This document shows positions 16,503 through 24,674 of a stretch of 64,000 nucleotides of DNA, piece by piece. Numbering within the stretch: the first letter of the stretch is position 1; each line of letters starts with the position of its first letter. Under the pieces are notes generated by a model. It was not told the DNA's origin. It searched no databases and saw nothing but the letters and a program-made list of their open reading frames with translations. The DNA lies in contig CAWGTM010000019.1 of assembly GCA_963825445.1 (NCBI GenBank), positions 186,001 to 250,000 on the forward strand, read 5' to 3'. This DNA comes from Actinophytocola sp963825445 (GTDB taxonomy: Bacteria; Actinomycetota; Actinomycetes; Mycobacteriales; Pseudonocardiaceae). Made by a program: the position numbers and the translations under genes.

Positions 16503-17036
16503 GTGTCGGACGACGATGGGGATGTGAGCACGCCGAGCGTGCGGCCCGATCCGGCGTTCGGGCTGCTGGAGCTGTACGACGAGGCGCTGCCGCACGTCTA
16601 CGGCTACCTGCTGGCCCGCTGCCGGGACGCCACGCTGGCCGAGGACCTGACGGCCGAGGCGTTCCTGGCCGCGGTCGCCGCGGTCCGCAAACCGGACGCG
16701 CCCGCGCCGTCCACCCCGTGGCTGATCGGCGTCGCCCGGCACAAGCTGGCCGACCACTGGCGGCGGGTGGCTCGCGAGGAACGCGGCCTGCGTCTGGTGG
16801 ACACCGAGGAGACCGAGGACCCCTGGGAGTGCGCGATCGACGCGATCCGCGCGCGGGACGTCCTCGACCAGCTCGGTCCGCACCACCGGGCGGCGCTCAC
16901 CCTGCGGTACCTCGACGGGCTGCCGGTCAACGACGTGGCCGCCTGCCTGGACCGCACCGTGCACGCCACCGAGGCGCTGCTGGTGCGAGCCCGTACCGCG
17001 TTCCGCCGGATCTACCAGGGAGAGGAGGGCTCATGA
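16503..17036 (+). CDS. ECF RNA polymerase sigma factor
   Basis: The 177-residue protein has sigma region 2 (LPHVYGYLLARCRDATLAEDLTAEAFLAA, about 30-58, then PWLIGVARHKLADHWRR) and region 4.2 (about 115-170, ALTLRYLDGLPVNDVAACLDRTVHATEALLVRARTAFRR). The start is GTG. The stop overlaps the start of the double-VOC protein (ATGA), so the two are translationally coupled. No anti-sigma membrane protein follows; the downstream protein's N-terminal tail may substitute (speculative). The intergenic gap to the divergent DUF3097 gene is 62 bp and likely holds both promoters. Confidence 0.9.
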   Translation: MSDDDGDVSTPSVRPDPAFGLLELYDEALPHVYGYLLARCRDATLAEDLTAEAFLAAVAAVRKPDAPAPSTPWLIGVARHKLADHWRRVAREERGLRLVDTEETEDPWECAIDAIRARDVLDQLGPHHRAALTLRYLDGLPVNDVAACLDRTVHATEALLVRARTAFRRIYQGEEGS

Positions 17037-17914
17037 TCGACCCGTTCGAGGCTCTGCGCGAGCCCGCTCTTCCGGTCGACCCGGATCCCGACTTCGCCGC
17101 GCGGCTGCGGGACCGACTGTCCCGCGCCGTGCTCGATCAAGGAGAGAGCATGACCACTACCGAACGAGAAGCCGCCTGGCCGCCCACGCTCAGCCCGTAC
17201 ATCGTCGTGTCCGACGCGCGGCGCGCGCTCGACTGGTACGTCGAGGTGTTCGGCGCCCGGCAGCGCGGCGAGCCGTACGTGAACGACGACGACACCATCG
17301 GCCACGCGGAGGTCGGCATCGGCGACGCCGTCCTCATGTTCTCCGAGGCGTCCGACCTGTGGCCCGACGTGCCGGTGTCCGCGCCCGACGCGCCGACGAC
17401 GTTCAGCCACACGCTGCACGTCCAGGTCGACGACGTGGACGGCACGGTCGACAGGGCACGCCGGCAGGGAGCGGCGATCGAGCGTGCGCCCGGCGACCAG
17501 CCCTACGGGCGCACGGCCGTGATCGTCGACCCGTTCGGCCACCGCTGGATGCTGAACAAGCCGCCGGCCAACGCCACGAAGCTGCGTCAGGGCGACATCG
17601 CGCACGTCACGATGGTCACGCCCGACACCGAACGCGCGCGGGACTTCTACCAGTCGGTGCTGCAGCTGCCGTTCGAGCCGGGCGGCACCCCGGGCGCGTG
17701 GGGAGCGGACACCAACCCGCAGTTCGGCATGTGGTCCCCGCCCGACCAGGACCCGCAGGTGCAGCTGTGCTTCCGGGTCGACGACGTCGAGGCGGCCGTG
17801 GCGCGGGTCCGGGCCGCAGGCGGGCAGGCCGCGGCGATCGAGAGCAAGCCCTACGGCCTGCTGGTGGAGTGCGACGACGACCAGGGCGTGCGCTTCCAGC
17901 TCTGGCAGCCCTAG
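17033..17914 (+). CDS. Double VOC-domain protein coupled to a sigma factor
   Basis: The 293-residue protein contains two VOC domains. Domain one spans about 50-170 (SPYIVVSDARRALDWYVEVFGA to IVDPFGHRWMLN) and domain two about 180-293 (IAHVTMVTPDTERARDFYQSVLQLPF to the end). A 40-residue N-terminal tail (MIDPFEALREPALPVDPDPDFAARLR) resembles short leader segments found before some sigma-associated VOC proteins. Its ATG overlaps the sigma stop codon. The family includes PhnB-like and antibiotic-binding proteins; substrate unknown. It ends at the palindrome CCCTAGCTAGGG shared with the convergent acetyltransferase stop. Confidence 0.85.
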   Translation: MIDPFEALREPALPVDPDPDFAARLRDRLSRAVLDQGESMTTTEREAAWPPTLSPYIVVSDARRALDWYVEVFGARQRGEPYVNDDDTIGHAEVGIGDAVLMFSEASDLWPDVPVSAPDAPTTFSHTLHVQVDDVDGTVDRARRQGAAIERAPGDQPYGRTAVIVDPFGHRWMLNKPPANATKLRQGDIAHVTMVTPDTERARDFYQSVLQLPFEPGGTPGAWGADTNPQFGMWSPPDQDPQVQLCFRVDDVEAAVARVRAAGGQAAAIESKPYGLLVECDDDQGVRFQLWQP

Positions 17915-18541
17915 CTAGGGAGCGACCGTGGCCAACTGGTCGACCGAGCCCGACATGACCGTGCGCAGGTGCGCGGTGAGGTGTTCGGTCGGCCAGTCCC
18001 ACCAGGCGAGGTCCAGCAGCCGGGCGACGTCCGCGTCGGCGTAGCGGGTGCGGATCAGCTTGGCAGGGTTGCCGCCCACGATGCCGTAGTCGGGGACGTC
18101 GTCCACCACCACCGACCCGGACGCCACGATGGCGCCGTGCCCGATCCGGACGCCGGGCATCACGGTGGTGCGGTACCCGAACCAGACGTCGTGGCCGACC
18201 ACCGTGTCGCCGCGTCCGGGTAGCCCCTGGATCAGGTCCATCTGCTCGGCCCACGCGCCGCCCATGATGGGGAACGGGAACGTCGACGGGCCGTCCATGC
18301 GGTGGTTGGCGCCGTTCATGATGAACCGGATGCCCGTGCCGATGGCGCCGAACTTGCCGATCACCAGACGTTCCGGGCCGTAGTGGTAGAGCACGTTGCG
18401 GGTCTCGAACTCCGTCGGATGCTCCGGGTCGTCGTAGTAGGTGAAGTCGCCGACCTCGATCAGAGGAGAGGTGACCAGCGGTTTGAGCAGCACGACCCGC
18501 GTCTGACCGGGGATCGGGTGCAACACGGTGGGATCGGCCAT
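17915..18541 (-). CDS. Vat/CatB-type hexapeptide O-acetyltransferase
   Basis: The 208-residue protein is a left-handed beta-helix acyltransferase of the xenobiotic acetyltransferase group. Evidence: KFGAIGTGIRFIMNGANHRMDGPSTFPFP (about 66-94), where the NH pair holds the catalytic histidine, and hexapeptide repeats GHDVWFGYRTTVMPGVRIGHGAIVASGSVV (about 117-146). Members inactivate streptogramin A or chloramphenicol, but many chromosomal homologues have unknown substrates. I choose the ATG at 18541 rather than one three codons upstream. It lies 9 nt after a TetR gene on the same strand and is probably co-transcribed with it. Confidence 0.85.
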   Translation of the reverse strand: MADPTVLHPIPGQTRVVLLKPLVTSPLIEVGDFTYYDDPEHPTEFETRNVLYHYGPERLVIGKFGAIGTGIRFIMNGANHRMDGPSTFPFPIMGGAWAEQMDLIQGLPGRGDTVVGHDVWFGYRTTVMPGVRIGHGAIVASGSVVVDDVPDYGIVGGNPAKLIRTRYADADVARLLDLAWWDWPTEHLTAHLRTVMSGSVDQLATVAP

Positions 18542-18550
18542 GTCGATCAC

Positions 18551-19213
18551 CTAACCCTGTACACCGTGGGCACGCACGAAGGTTTTCACCGCTCGGTCGG
18601 CGATGCGGTCGAGTTCCTCGGCCGAGAAGTCCGTGCGGCCCAGCAGCATCGCCTCGTTCACCGGTGCGGCCATGACCAGCCAGTTGAACTGGCTCGCCGC
18701 GACCGACGGATCGTCCAGGCGCAACCGACCCGCGCGGGCGAGTTCGGCGAACCTGGCCGCGAGCACCTCCATCGTGCGGCCCGGCCCACGGTCGAAGAAC
18801 TCCTGGCCGAGTCCGGGGAACCGGCCCGCTTCGGCGATCACCAGTCGGCGCAGCGCGAGGACCCGGGGTTGGAGCACGGCACCGAGTTGCCCTACGGCGA
18901 GGTCGTGCAGTTCCGTGGCCAGGTCGTCGCCGGTGCCGAGCCGGCCGATCTCGGCGGAGACCGGGTCGGCCACCGTGTTGACGGCACCGCGGACCACCTC
19001 CACGAAGAGGCGTTCCTTGTCGACGAAGTGCTGGTAGACGGTCTGCTTGGCCACCTTCGCGACGCGGGCGATCACGTCCATGCTCGTGCCGAGGAAGCCG
19101 TTGTCGAGGAACACTCTCGTCGCCGCTTCGAGAATCGCCGCCTGCTTGGGGCTCGGGGGTGCCGCCACGGGGTGTTGATCGACCACGGAGCCAACGTACG
19201 CTACGGTCACCAC
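18551..19213 (-). CDS. TetR family transcriptional regulator
   Basis: The 220-residue protein has a TetR N-terminal HTH (about residues 25-72, ILEAATRVFLDNGFLGTSMDVIARVAKVAKQTVYQHFVDKERLF) and an all-helical C-terminal ligand domain. It is divergent from a SMP-30-like gene and upstream of a Vat-type acetyltransferase. A perfect 15-bp dyad sits just outside its start codon in the divergent region, so it probably represses itself, the acetyltransferase and the SMP-30-like gene. The exact start (GTG at 19213 or a later codon) is uncertain. Confidence 0.88.
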   Translation of the reverse strand: MVTVAYVGSVVDQHPVAAPPSPKQAAILEAATRVFLDNGFLGTSMDVIARVAKVAKQTVYQHFVDKERLFVEVVRGAVNTVADPVSAEIGRLGTGDDLATELHDLAVGQLGAVLQPRVLALRRLVIAEAGRFPGLGQEFFDRGPGRTMEVLAARFAELARAGRLRLDDPSVAASQFNWLVMAAPVNEAMLLGRTDFSAEELDRIADRAVKTFVRAHGVQG

Positions 19214-19219
19214 GAGCAG

Positions 19220-19234
19220 ACTAGACGGTCTAGT
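19220..19234. promoter_or_regulatory. TetR operator candidate
   Basis: ACTAGAC-G-GTCTAGT is a perfect 15-bp dyad 6 nt upstream of the TetR start and 21 nt upstream of the divergent SMP-30-like gene. A further CTAG follows directly. Size, symmetry and place fit a TetR dimer site. Confidence 0.65.
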
Positions 19235-19255
19235 CTAGCTCGTGAGGAGTCCATC

Positions 19256-20101
19256 ATGACCGTGTTGCTCCCTCCCCCACGCCTGCTCACCGACGACCTG
19301 ACCATGGTCGAGTCCGGCCGCTGGCACGACGGTCGGCTGTGGTTCGCCCACTGGGGCAGCGGCGAGGTGCTCGCCGTCGATCTCGAGGGCCGGCGGGAAG
19401 TGGTGGGCCCGGGCCGCGACGGGATGGGCTGGTCCATCGACTGGCTGCCCGACGGCCGGCTGCTGGTGTCCGGCGAGGAGCTGACCCGGGTCGAGCCGGA
19501 CGGCACGGCGGTGCGACACAGCCCCCAGGGCGGCAACGAGCTGGTCGTCCACCCAGCAGGCCACGTCTACGTCAACGGCGCCGACTTCGACTTCGTGGGC
19601 GGCGGTGCCCCCGAGCCCGGGTGGATCCGCCAGATCGGGCCCGACGGCAGCGCTCGGGACGTCGCCGGCGACATCGAGTTCCCCAACGGCATGGTCATCA
19701 CCCCCGACGGCTCGACACTGGTGATCGCCGAGTCCTTCGCCGGCCGGCTGTCGGCGTTCGACATCGCGGCGGACGGCTCGCTGTCCGGCCGGCGCACCTG
19801 GGCGGAGGGTCTGGGACCGGACGGCCTCAGCGTCGACGCCGAGGGCGGCATCTGGTGCCAGACCGCCGACACGTTCGCCCACACCGGGAGCGGGCCGCAG
19901 GGAGCGGTGGTCCGGGTGCTCGACGGCGGCGAGATCACCCACCGCGTCGAGACCGACCTGCCGTGCTTCTCCTGCGCGCTCGGCGGGCCGGAGAACCGGC
20001 ACCTCTTCCTGCTGTGCAACGAGTTCGAGGGCGTCGACAAGCTCGAAGCGGTGCTCGCCCGGCGCAGCTCGCGGATCTACGTCACCGAGATCGCCGCCTG
20101 A
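19256..20101 (+). CDS. SMP-30/gluconolactonase-like beta-propeller
   Basis: The 281-residue protein has the six-bladed SMP-30 propeller pattern: ESGRWHDGRLWFAHWGSGEVLAVDLEG near the start, FPNGMVITPDGSTLVIAESFAGRLSAFDI (about 142-170) with the metal-binding asparagine, and GPDGLSVDAEGGIWCQ (about 187-202) with a metal-binding aspartate. Such enzymes hydrolyse sugar or other lactones using a divalent metal. It has no signal peptide. A GAGGAG-type ribosome binding site precedes ATG. It is divergent from a TetR gene and overlaps the convergent WYL gene by 25 bp. Confidence 0.88.
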   Translation: MTVLLPPPRLLTDDLTMVESGRWHDGRLWFAHWGSGEVLAVDLEGRREVVGPGRDGMGWSIDWLPDGRLLVSGEELTRVEPDGTAVRHSPQGGNELVVHPAGHVYVNGADFDFVGGGAPEPGWIRQIGPDGSARDVAGDIEFPNGMVITPDGSTLVIAESFAGRLSAFDIAADGSLSGRRTWAEGLGPDGLSVDAEGGIWCQTADTFAHTGSGPQGAVVRVLDGGEITHRVETDLPCFSCALGGPENRHLFLLCNEFEGVDKLEAVLARRSSRIYVTEIAA

Positions 20102-21030
20102 GCACCGGCGGCCAGCGCGCGGGTGGCCGCCACCAACTCCGGCGGGCCCTCCACCCGGTACGGCACACCCACGCCCGCGACCGCCGCCGCCAACCACGGC
20201 CAGTCGTCCGGCGGGGTGGTGAACCGGCACGACTCGTCGTCCAACGGTTCCAGCGTGCCGGCCTCGGCGTGCAGTTTCGTGGCGACCACCGACACCGGCG
20301 CCGCGAACCACACGGCCGCACCCGGCCCGGTCGGGGCCGTGGTCAGCATGGTGTCCGGCAGCGGTGATTTCGGCGCGAAGGTGCTGCCCGGCACCTCCAC
20401 CGACGCGATACGGTCGACCCGGAACGTGCGCCAGTCGGCCCGGTCGAGGTCCCATCCGAGCAGGTACCAGCGGCGGCCGAGTAGCACCTGCCGATACGGC
20501 TCCACGTGCCGCTCCGATACAGCGCTCGACCGGTCGGTGTAGGAGAACCGCACGTCTCGGCACGCGGTCGCGGCTCGGGCGAGGGTCTCGACCAGCCGCA
20601 CGTCCACGGGGTCGCGGGAGACGGCCGTGGTCGACGCGGCCACCGCCGCCATCCGGTCGCGCAACCGCGGCGGCAGGGCCTGCTCGACCTTGTGCAGCGC
20701 GCCCTCGGCGGCCCCGTCGGACAGCACCTGTGCCGCGTACCGCAGCCCGACGACCGCGGCGACCGCCTCGTCGTCGGTGAACGTCAGCGGCGGCATCGCG
20801 CGGCCGGCCACCAGCCGGTAGCTGCCGCCGGGCCCGCGCGTCGACACCACCGGATAGCCCAGCTCACGCAGCCGGTCCAGGTCGCGGCGCAGCGTCCGGG
20901 GCGTGGTGCCGACCTTCGCAGCCAGCTCGATGGCCGGCCAGGTGCGGCCGCCCTGCAGGAGCGACAACAGCTCCAGCATCCGCACGCTCGGTCCGTTCAT
21001 GCGATCGAGGATGCCACGAGTAGTGGTCAT
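20077..21030 (-). CDS. WYL-domain transcriptional regulator
   Basis: The 317-residue protein has an N-terminal winged HTH (about 14-65, MLELLSLLQGGRTWPAIELAAKVGTTPRTLRRDLDRLRELGYPV), a linker GPGGSYRLVAG, and a WYL domain (about 170-235, where RRWYLLGWDLDRADWRTFRVDRI is the core). A WCX-like C-terminal region follows. It is very similar in layout to the WYL protein at 41368. It starts 32 nt from the divergent UvrA-like gene and is likely its regulator. An internal ATG (MNGPSVR) 10 codons in is an alternative start. Confidence 0.88.
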   Translation of the reverse strand: MTTTRGILDRMNGPSVRMLELLSLLQGGRTWPAIELAAKVGTTPRTLRRDLDRLRELGYPVVSTRGPGGSYRLVAGRAMPPLTFTDDEAVAAVVGLRYAAQVLSDGAAEGALHKVEQALPPRLRDRMAAVAASTTAVSRDPVDVRLVETLARAATACRDVRFSYTDRSSAVSERHVEPYRQVLLGRRWYLLGWDLDRADWRTFRVDRIASVEVPGSTFAPKSPLPDTMLTTAPTGPGAAVWFAAPVSVVATKLHAEAGTLEPLDDESCRFTTPPDDWPWLAAAVAGVGVPYRVEGPPELVAATRALAAGAQAAISVT

Positions 21031-21062
21031 TATGTGTCCACAACCGCGTTTAGCGTGGCGGT

Positions 21063-23298
21063 ATGGACATCACCGTGAGCGGCGCCCGCGAGCACAACCT
21101 CAAGGACGTCACCGTGACCATTCCGAAGGGACGCCTCACCGTCGTCACCGGCCTGTCCGGTTCGGGCAAGTCGTCGCTCGTGTTCGACACGATCGCCGCC
21201 GAGTCGCAGCGCCAGCTGAACGAGACGTTCACGACGTTCGTCCGCAACCGGCTGCCGCGCTACGGCCAACCCGACGTCGACGCCATCGACAACCTGCCGG
21301 CCGCCATCGTGGTCGACCAGAAGCGGATCGGCGGCAACAGCCGCTCCACGGTCGGCACGATCACCGACCTCCACTCGCTGCTGCGGCTGCTGTGGTCGCG
21401 CGCCGGCCGCCCGTTCGTCGGCTACTCGAACGCGTTCTCGTTCAACGACCCCGCCGGCATGTGCCAGCGCTGCCAGGGCCTGGGCACCGTGAAGACCATC
21501 GACCTCGACGAGCTGGTGGACCGCACGAAGTCGCTGAACGAGGGCGCCATCCGCTTTCCCACCTTCCACGTGGGTGGCTGGACCTGGCGCTCGCTCGCCG
21601 GCCACGCGTTGTTCGACAACGACAAGCCGCTCGCCGAGTTCACCGACGACGAGTGGGAGACGCTGCTGCACGGCGCTTCGGCGTTGCTGGAGCGCGACGA
21701 CACCCACGTCACCACGCCGAAGAACTACGAGGGTCTGCTCCCCCGGTTCGAACGGATCTGGCTGCCCAAGGACGTCGAGACGCTGCGCGGGCCGACCAGG
21801 GCGGCCTACGAGCGGGTGGTCACCCACGGCGCGTGCCCCGACTGCGCCGGAACGCGGCTGAACGAGGCAGCCCGGTCCGTTCGGGTCGGCGGCCGCACGA
21901 TCACCGAGTGCGCCGCGATGGAAGCCGGTCAGCTGTATGACTTCGTGCGCTCGCTGGACGCGCCGGGTGCGGAACCTGTCGTCGCGGCACTGTCCGCGCA
22001 GCTCGGCCGGCTCGTGTCGATCGGGCTCGGCTACCTGGCGCTGGACCGCGCCACCTCGACGCTGTCCGGCGGCGAGTCGCAGCGGGTGAAGATGGTGCGT
22101 CACCTCGGCAGCAGCCTCACCGAGCTGATCTACATCTTCGACGAGCCTAGCGTCGGGCTGCACCCCCAGGACGTCACCCAGCTCACGGAGCTGCTGGCGA
22201 CGTTGCGGGACAAGGGCAACACGGTGCTGGTGGTCGAACACGACCAGGACGTGGTGGCCGCGGCCGACCACGTGCTCGACCTGGGGCCCGGCGCCGGCGC
22301 GGCCGGCGGCCAGGTCACCTACGAGGGCGACGTCGCCGGGCTGACCCGCGCCGGCACGCCCACGGGTGTGTACCTCGCCCGGCCCCGACCGGCTCAACGC
22401 CGATCCGCGCACCCCCACCGGTGTCCTCGAGATCCGCGGCGCCGACCGGCACAACCTGCGCGACGTGGCCGTGGACATCCCGACCGGCGTGCTGACGGTC
22501 GTCACCGGGGTCGCCGGTTCGGGCAAGAGTTCGCTGGTGCACGGGTATGTGCGCGACGCCGTGCGGGTCGACCAGCGGGCCGTGCGCAACTCGCGTCGGT
22601 CCACGCCGGCCACCTACACGGGGCTGCTCGACGCGCTGCGTACCTGGTTCGCCGACGCCAACGAGGTGAGCGCGTCGCTGTTCAGCCCGAACGCCGACGG
22701 CGGCTGCCCGGAATGCCACGGGCTCGGCGTGATCTACACCGACCTGGCGTTCCTCGACCCCATGGTCACCACCTGCGAGCGCTGCCGGGGACGGCGGTTC
22801 ACCGACGAGGCGCTGCGCCACACGTACCGCGGCCTCGACATCGGCCAGGTGTTCGACCTCGCCGCGCGGGACGCGCTCGAGGTGTTCGGGGGCGACGACC
22901 GCGACGGGCACCTGGCGCGGCTGGTCGAGGTGGGGCTCGGGTACCTGCCGCTCGGGCAGCCGTTGAGCACGCTGTCGGGTGGGGAGCGGCAGCGGTTGAA
23001 ACTCGCCACGGAGCTGCGTAAGCCAAGTCAGGTGTATGTGTTCGACGAGCCGACCACGGGACTGCACCCGGCGGACGTGGACGACCTGGTCACGCTGTTC
23101 GACCGGCTGGTGGATGCCGGGAGCACGGTGATCGTGATCGAGCACGACCTCGACGTGATCCGCCGCGCCGACCACGTGATCGACCTCGGGCCCGGCGCCG
23201 GCCGCCACGGCGGGCGGGTGCTGTTCACCGGCCCGCCGTCCGAACTCACCACCGCGGACACGCCCACCGGGCGACACCTGCGGGACTACACCTCATGA
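21063..23298 (+). pseudogene. UvrA-like ABC ATPase (drug-resistance type), one frameshift
   Basis: Two UvrA-type ABC units read in different frames. The first has Walker A GLSGSGKSS, a zinc knuckle CQRCQGLGT, signature TLSGGESQR and Walker B IYIFDEPSVGLHP. The second has GVAGSGKSS, CPECHGLGV, TLSGGERQR and VFDEPTTGLHP. The frame changes near 22384-22387 in a CCCC run; removing one C restores ALARPDRLNADPRTPTG. The total of about 745 residues fits the short UvrA2/DrrC-like proteins that protect against DNA-binding drugs rather than housekeeping UvrA (about 950). The single homopolymer indel suggests sequence error. Confidence 0.8.
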
Positions 23299-23973
23299 CG
23301 CCTTCGTGGCCACCAGCATCACCAGCGGCGGCCAGGGTGCCAGCGGATGGTCGTGTGGTTCGCCCCGGCCATCGACGAGGGTGACCTCGTCGAACACCTC
23401 TCGCAGGTAGGGCACCACGTCGTTGCCGGACGCGCCGGCGAGCCGCCGATACAGCCAGCGAATGGCTCGGATCGCTCCCGCGGCCTTCCCGCCGGGCACC
23501 AGTCGCATGTCGGCCACGAATAGCCGGCCGCCGGGCCGTAGCGCGGCGTGGACGTTGCGCACCCCGGCCGCGATGTCGGGCATCGCGCTGATCGAGTACA
23601 GGGCGAACGCCGCGTCGAACCGGCCAGCGCCCAGCTCGGCCGGCAGGCTCGGATCCGTCGCGTCGGCGAGCCGTGTCTCGACGTTCGCCCATCCCTCGCG
23701 CGCCACGCGTGCCTCGGCCCGCGCGAGCATGGCCGGAGCGATGTCGACACCCACCAGGTGGCCGTCGTCGCCGATCGTCTCGCGCAGTGGCCGGAAGTAG
23801 CTCCCGGCCCCGCACCCGAGGTCCAGCACCGTCTCCCCCGCGCGCAGGCCGGTCGCGTTCCGCATGATCCGGTGGAAACCGCCGACCGTCGGCATCCGCT
23901 CCAGCCACTCGTGGGCCCTACTCATCCGGTTCCAGTACCGCACGCCCTTCGTCGGCGTGTCCGGTGTTCTCAT
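23293..23973 (-). CDS. Class I SAM-dependent methyltransferase
   Basis: The 226-residue protein has motif I VLDLGCGAGSYF (about residues 49-60), the acidic loop VGVDIAPAML (about 74-83), and motif IV-like AGRFDAAFALYSISAMPD (about 115-132). This is the UbiE/COQ5-like group. The substrate is unknown. It is divergent from a TetR regulator, with two matching palindromes in the 59-bp gap, so it is very likely the regulated target. Its 3' end overlaps the UvrA-like gene by 6 bp. Confidence 0.88.
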   Translation of the reverse strand: MRTPDTPTKGVRYWNRMSRAHEWLERMPTVGGFHRIMRNATGLRAGETVLDLGCGAGSYFRPLRETIGDDGHLVGVDIAPAMLARAEARVAREGWANVETRLADATDPSLPAELGAGRFDAAFALYSISAMPDIAAGVRNVHAALRPGGRLFVADMRLVPGGKAAGAIRAIRWLYRRLAGASGNDVVPYLREVFDEVTLVDGRGEPHDHPLAPWPPLVMLVATKAS

Positions 23974-23986
23974 CTTCCACTCTCCA

Positions 23987-24026
23987 ATACAGTTGTATGA
24001 CTTGTTACGAGACCATACAGGTGTAT
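23987..24026. promoter_or_regulatory. Twin TetR operators
   Basis: ATACAGTTGTAT (23987-23998) and ATACAGGTGTAT (24015-24026) are each dyads of the form ATACA-NN-TGTAT, placed 28 bp apart centre to centre. They fill the gap between the methyltransferase and the TetR gene; the second ends 6 nt before the TetR ATG. Binding of the adjacent TetR protein is inferred. Confidence 0.7.
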
Positions 24027-24032
24027 TGACAA

Positions 24033-24641
24033 ATGCCCAAGCAGGTTGATCATCAGGAACGCCGCAAGGTCATCGCCGCGTCCGTGTGGCGGCTGACCGC
24101 CGCCCACGGGCTGGACTCCGTGTCGATGCGGCAGGTGGCGGCCGACGCGGGCATCTCCCTCGGCCAGGTCCAGCACTACTTCGCCAGCAAGGACGATCTG
24201 CTGGCGTTCGCGTTCGACCTGGTCAGCGAGCGGGCCGAGGCCCGCATCGCCGCGCGGATGACGACACTGCACGAGCAGGACGAGGAGCCGGAGCCCCGCG
24301 CGCGGGTGCACGCGCTGCTCATCGAGATGCTGCCGCTGGACGAGGAACGACACCTCGAGGCCCACGTGGGGTTCGCGTTCCTGGCGCGGGCGGCCGTGGA
24401 GCCGAGCCTGGCCGAACGGCTCCGCGGCACCTACGGCGCGCTGGAGAAGTTCGTGGCCGACCAGGTCCGTCTCGGCCAACGCGACGGGGCCGTGCCGCTC
24501 GACGTCCGGCCAGACCGTGAGGCCCGCACGCTGCTCGCCATGATCGAGGGGCTCACCGCACACGTGCTGATCGGTGACTACCCGCCGGCCGAGGCGGAGC
24601 TGGCGTTCGACACCCACCTGGACGAGTTGTTCGGTCGCTGA
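24033..24641 (+). CDS. TetR family transcriptional regulator
   Basis: The 202-residue protein has an N-terminal HTH (about residues 10-55, VIAASVWRLTAAHGLDSVSMRQVAADAGISLGQVQHYFASKDDLL) in the BetI/AcrR-like style and a C-terminal helical domain. It has no good Shine-Dalgarno and starts just beyond an operator, so it may be translated from a short leader. It is divergent from the methyltransferase and precedes an AlkZ-like gene by 33 nt on the same strand, which it might co-transcribe with. Confidence 0.9.
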   Translation: MPKQVDHQERRKVIAASVWRLTAAHGLDSVSMRQVAADAGISLGQVQHYFASKDDLLAFAFDLVSERAEARIAARMTTLHEQDEEPEPRARVHALLIEMLPLDEERHLEAHVGFAFLARAAVEPSLAERLRGTYGALEKFVADQVRLGQRDGAVPLDVRPDREARTLLAMIEGLTAHVLIGDYPPAEAELAFDTHLDELFGR

Positions 24642-24674
24642 GAATTGTCGGTGTTGCCCGCTACCGTGCGCTCC

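Noticed and set aside
18302..19255. A long plus-strand N-terminal extension of the SMP-30-like protein
   Set aside because: It is antisense to the TetR and acetyltransferase genes and shows no domain; the ATG at 19256 has a good ribosome binding site.
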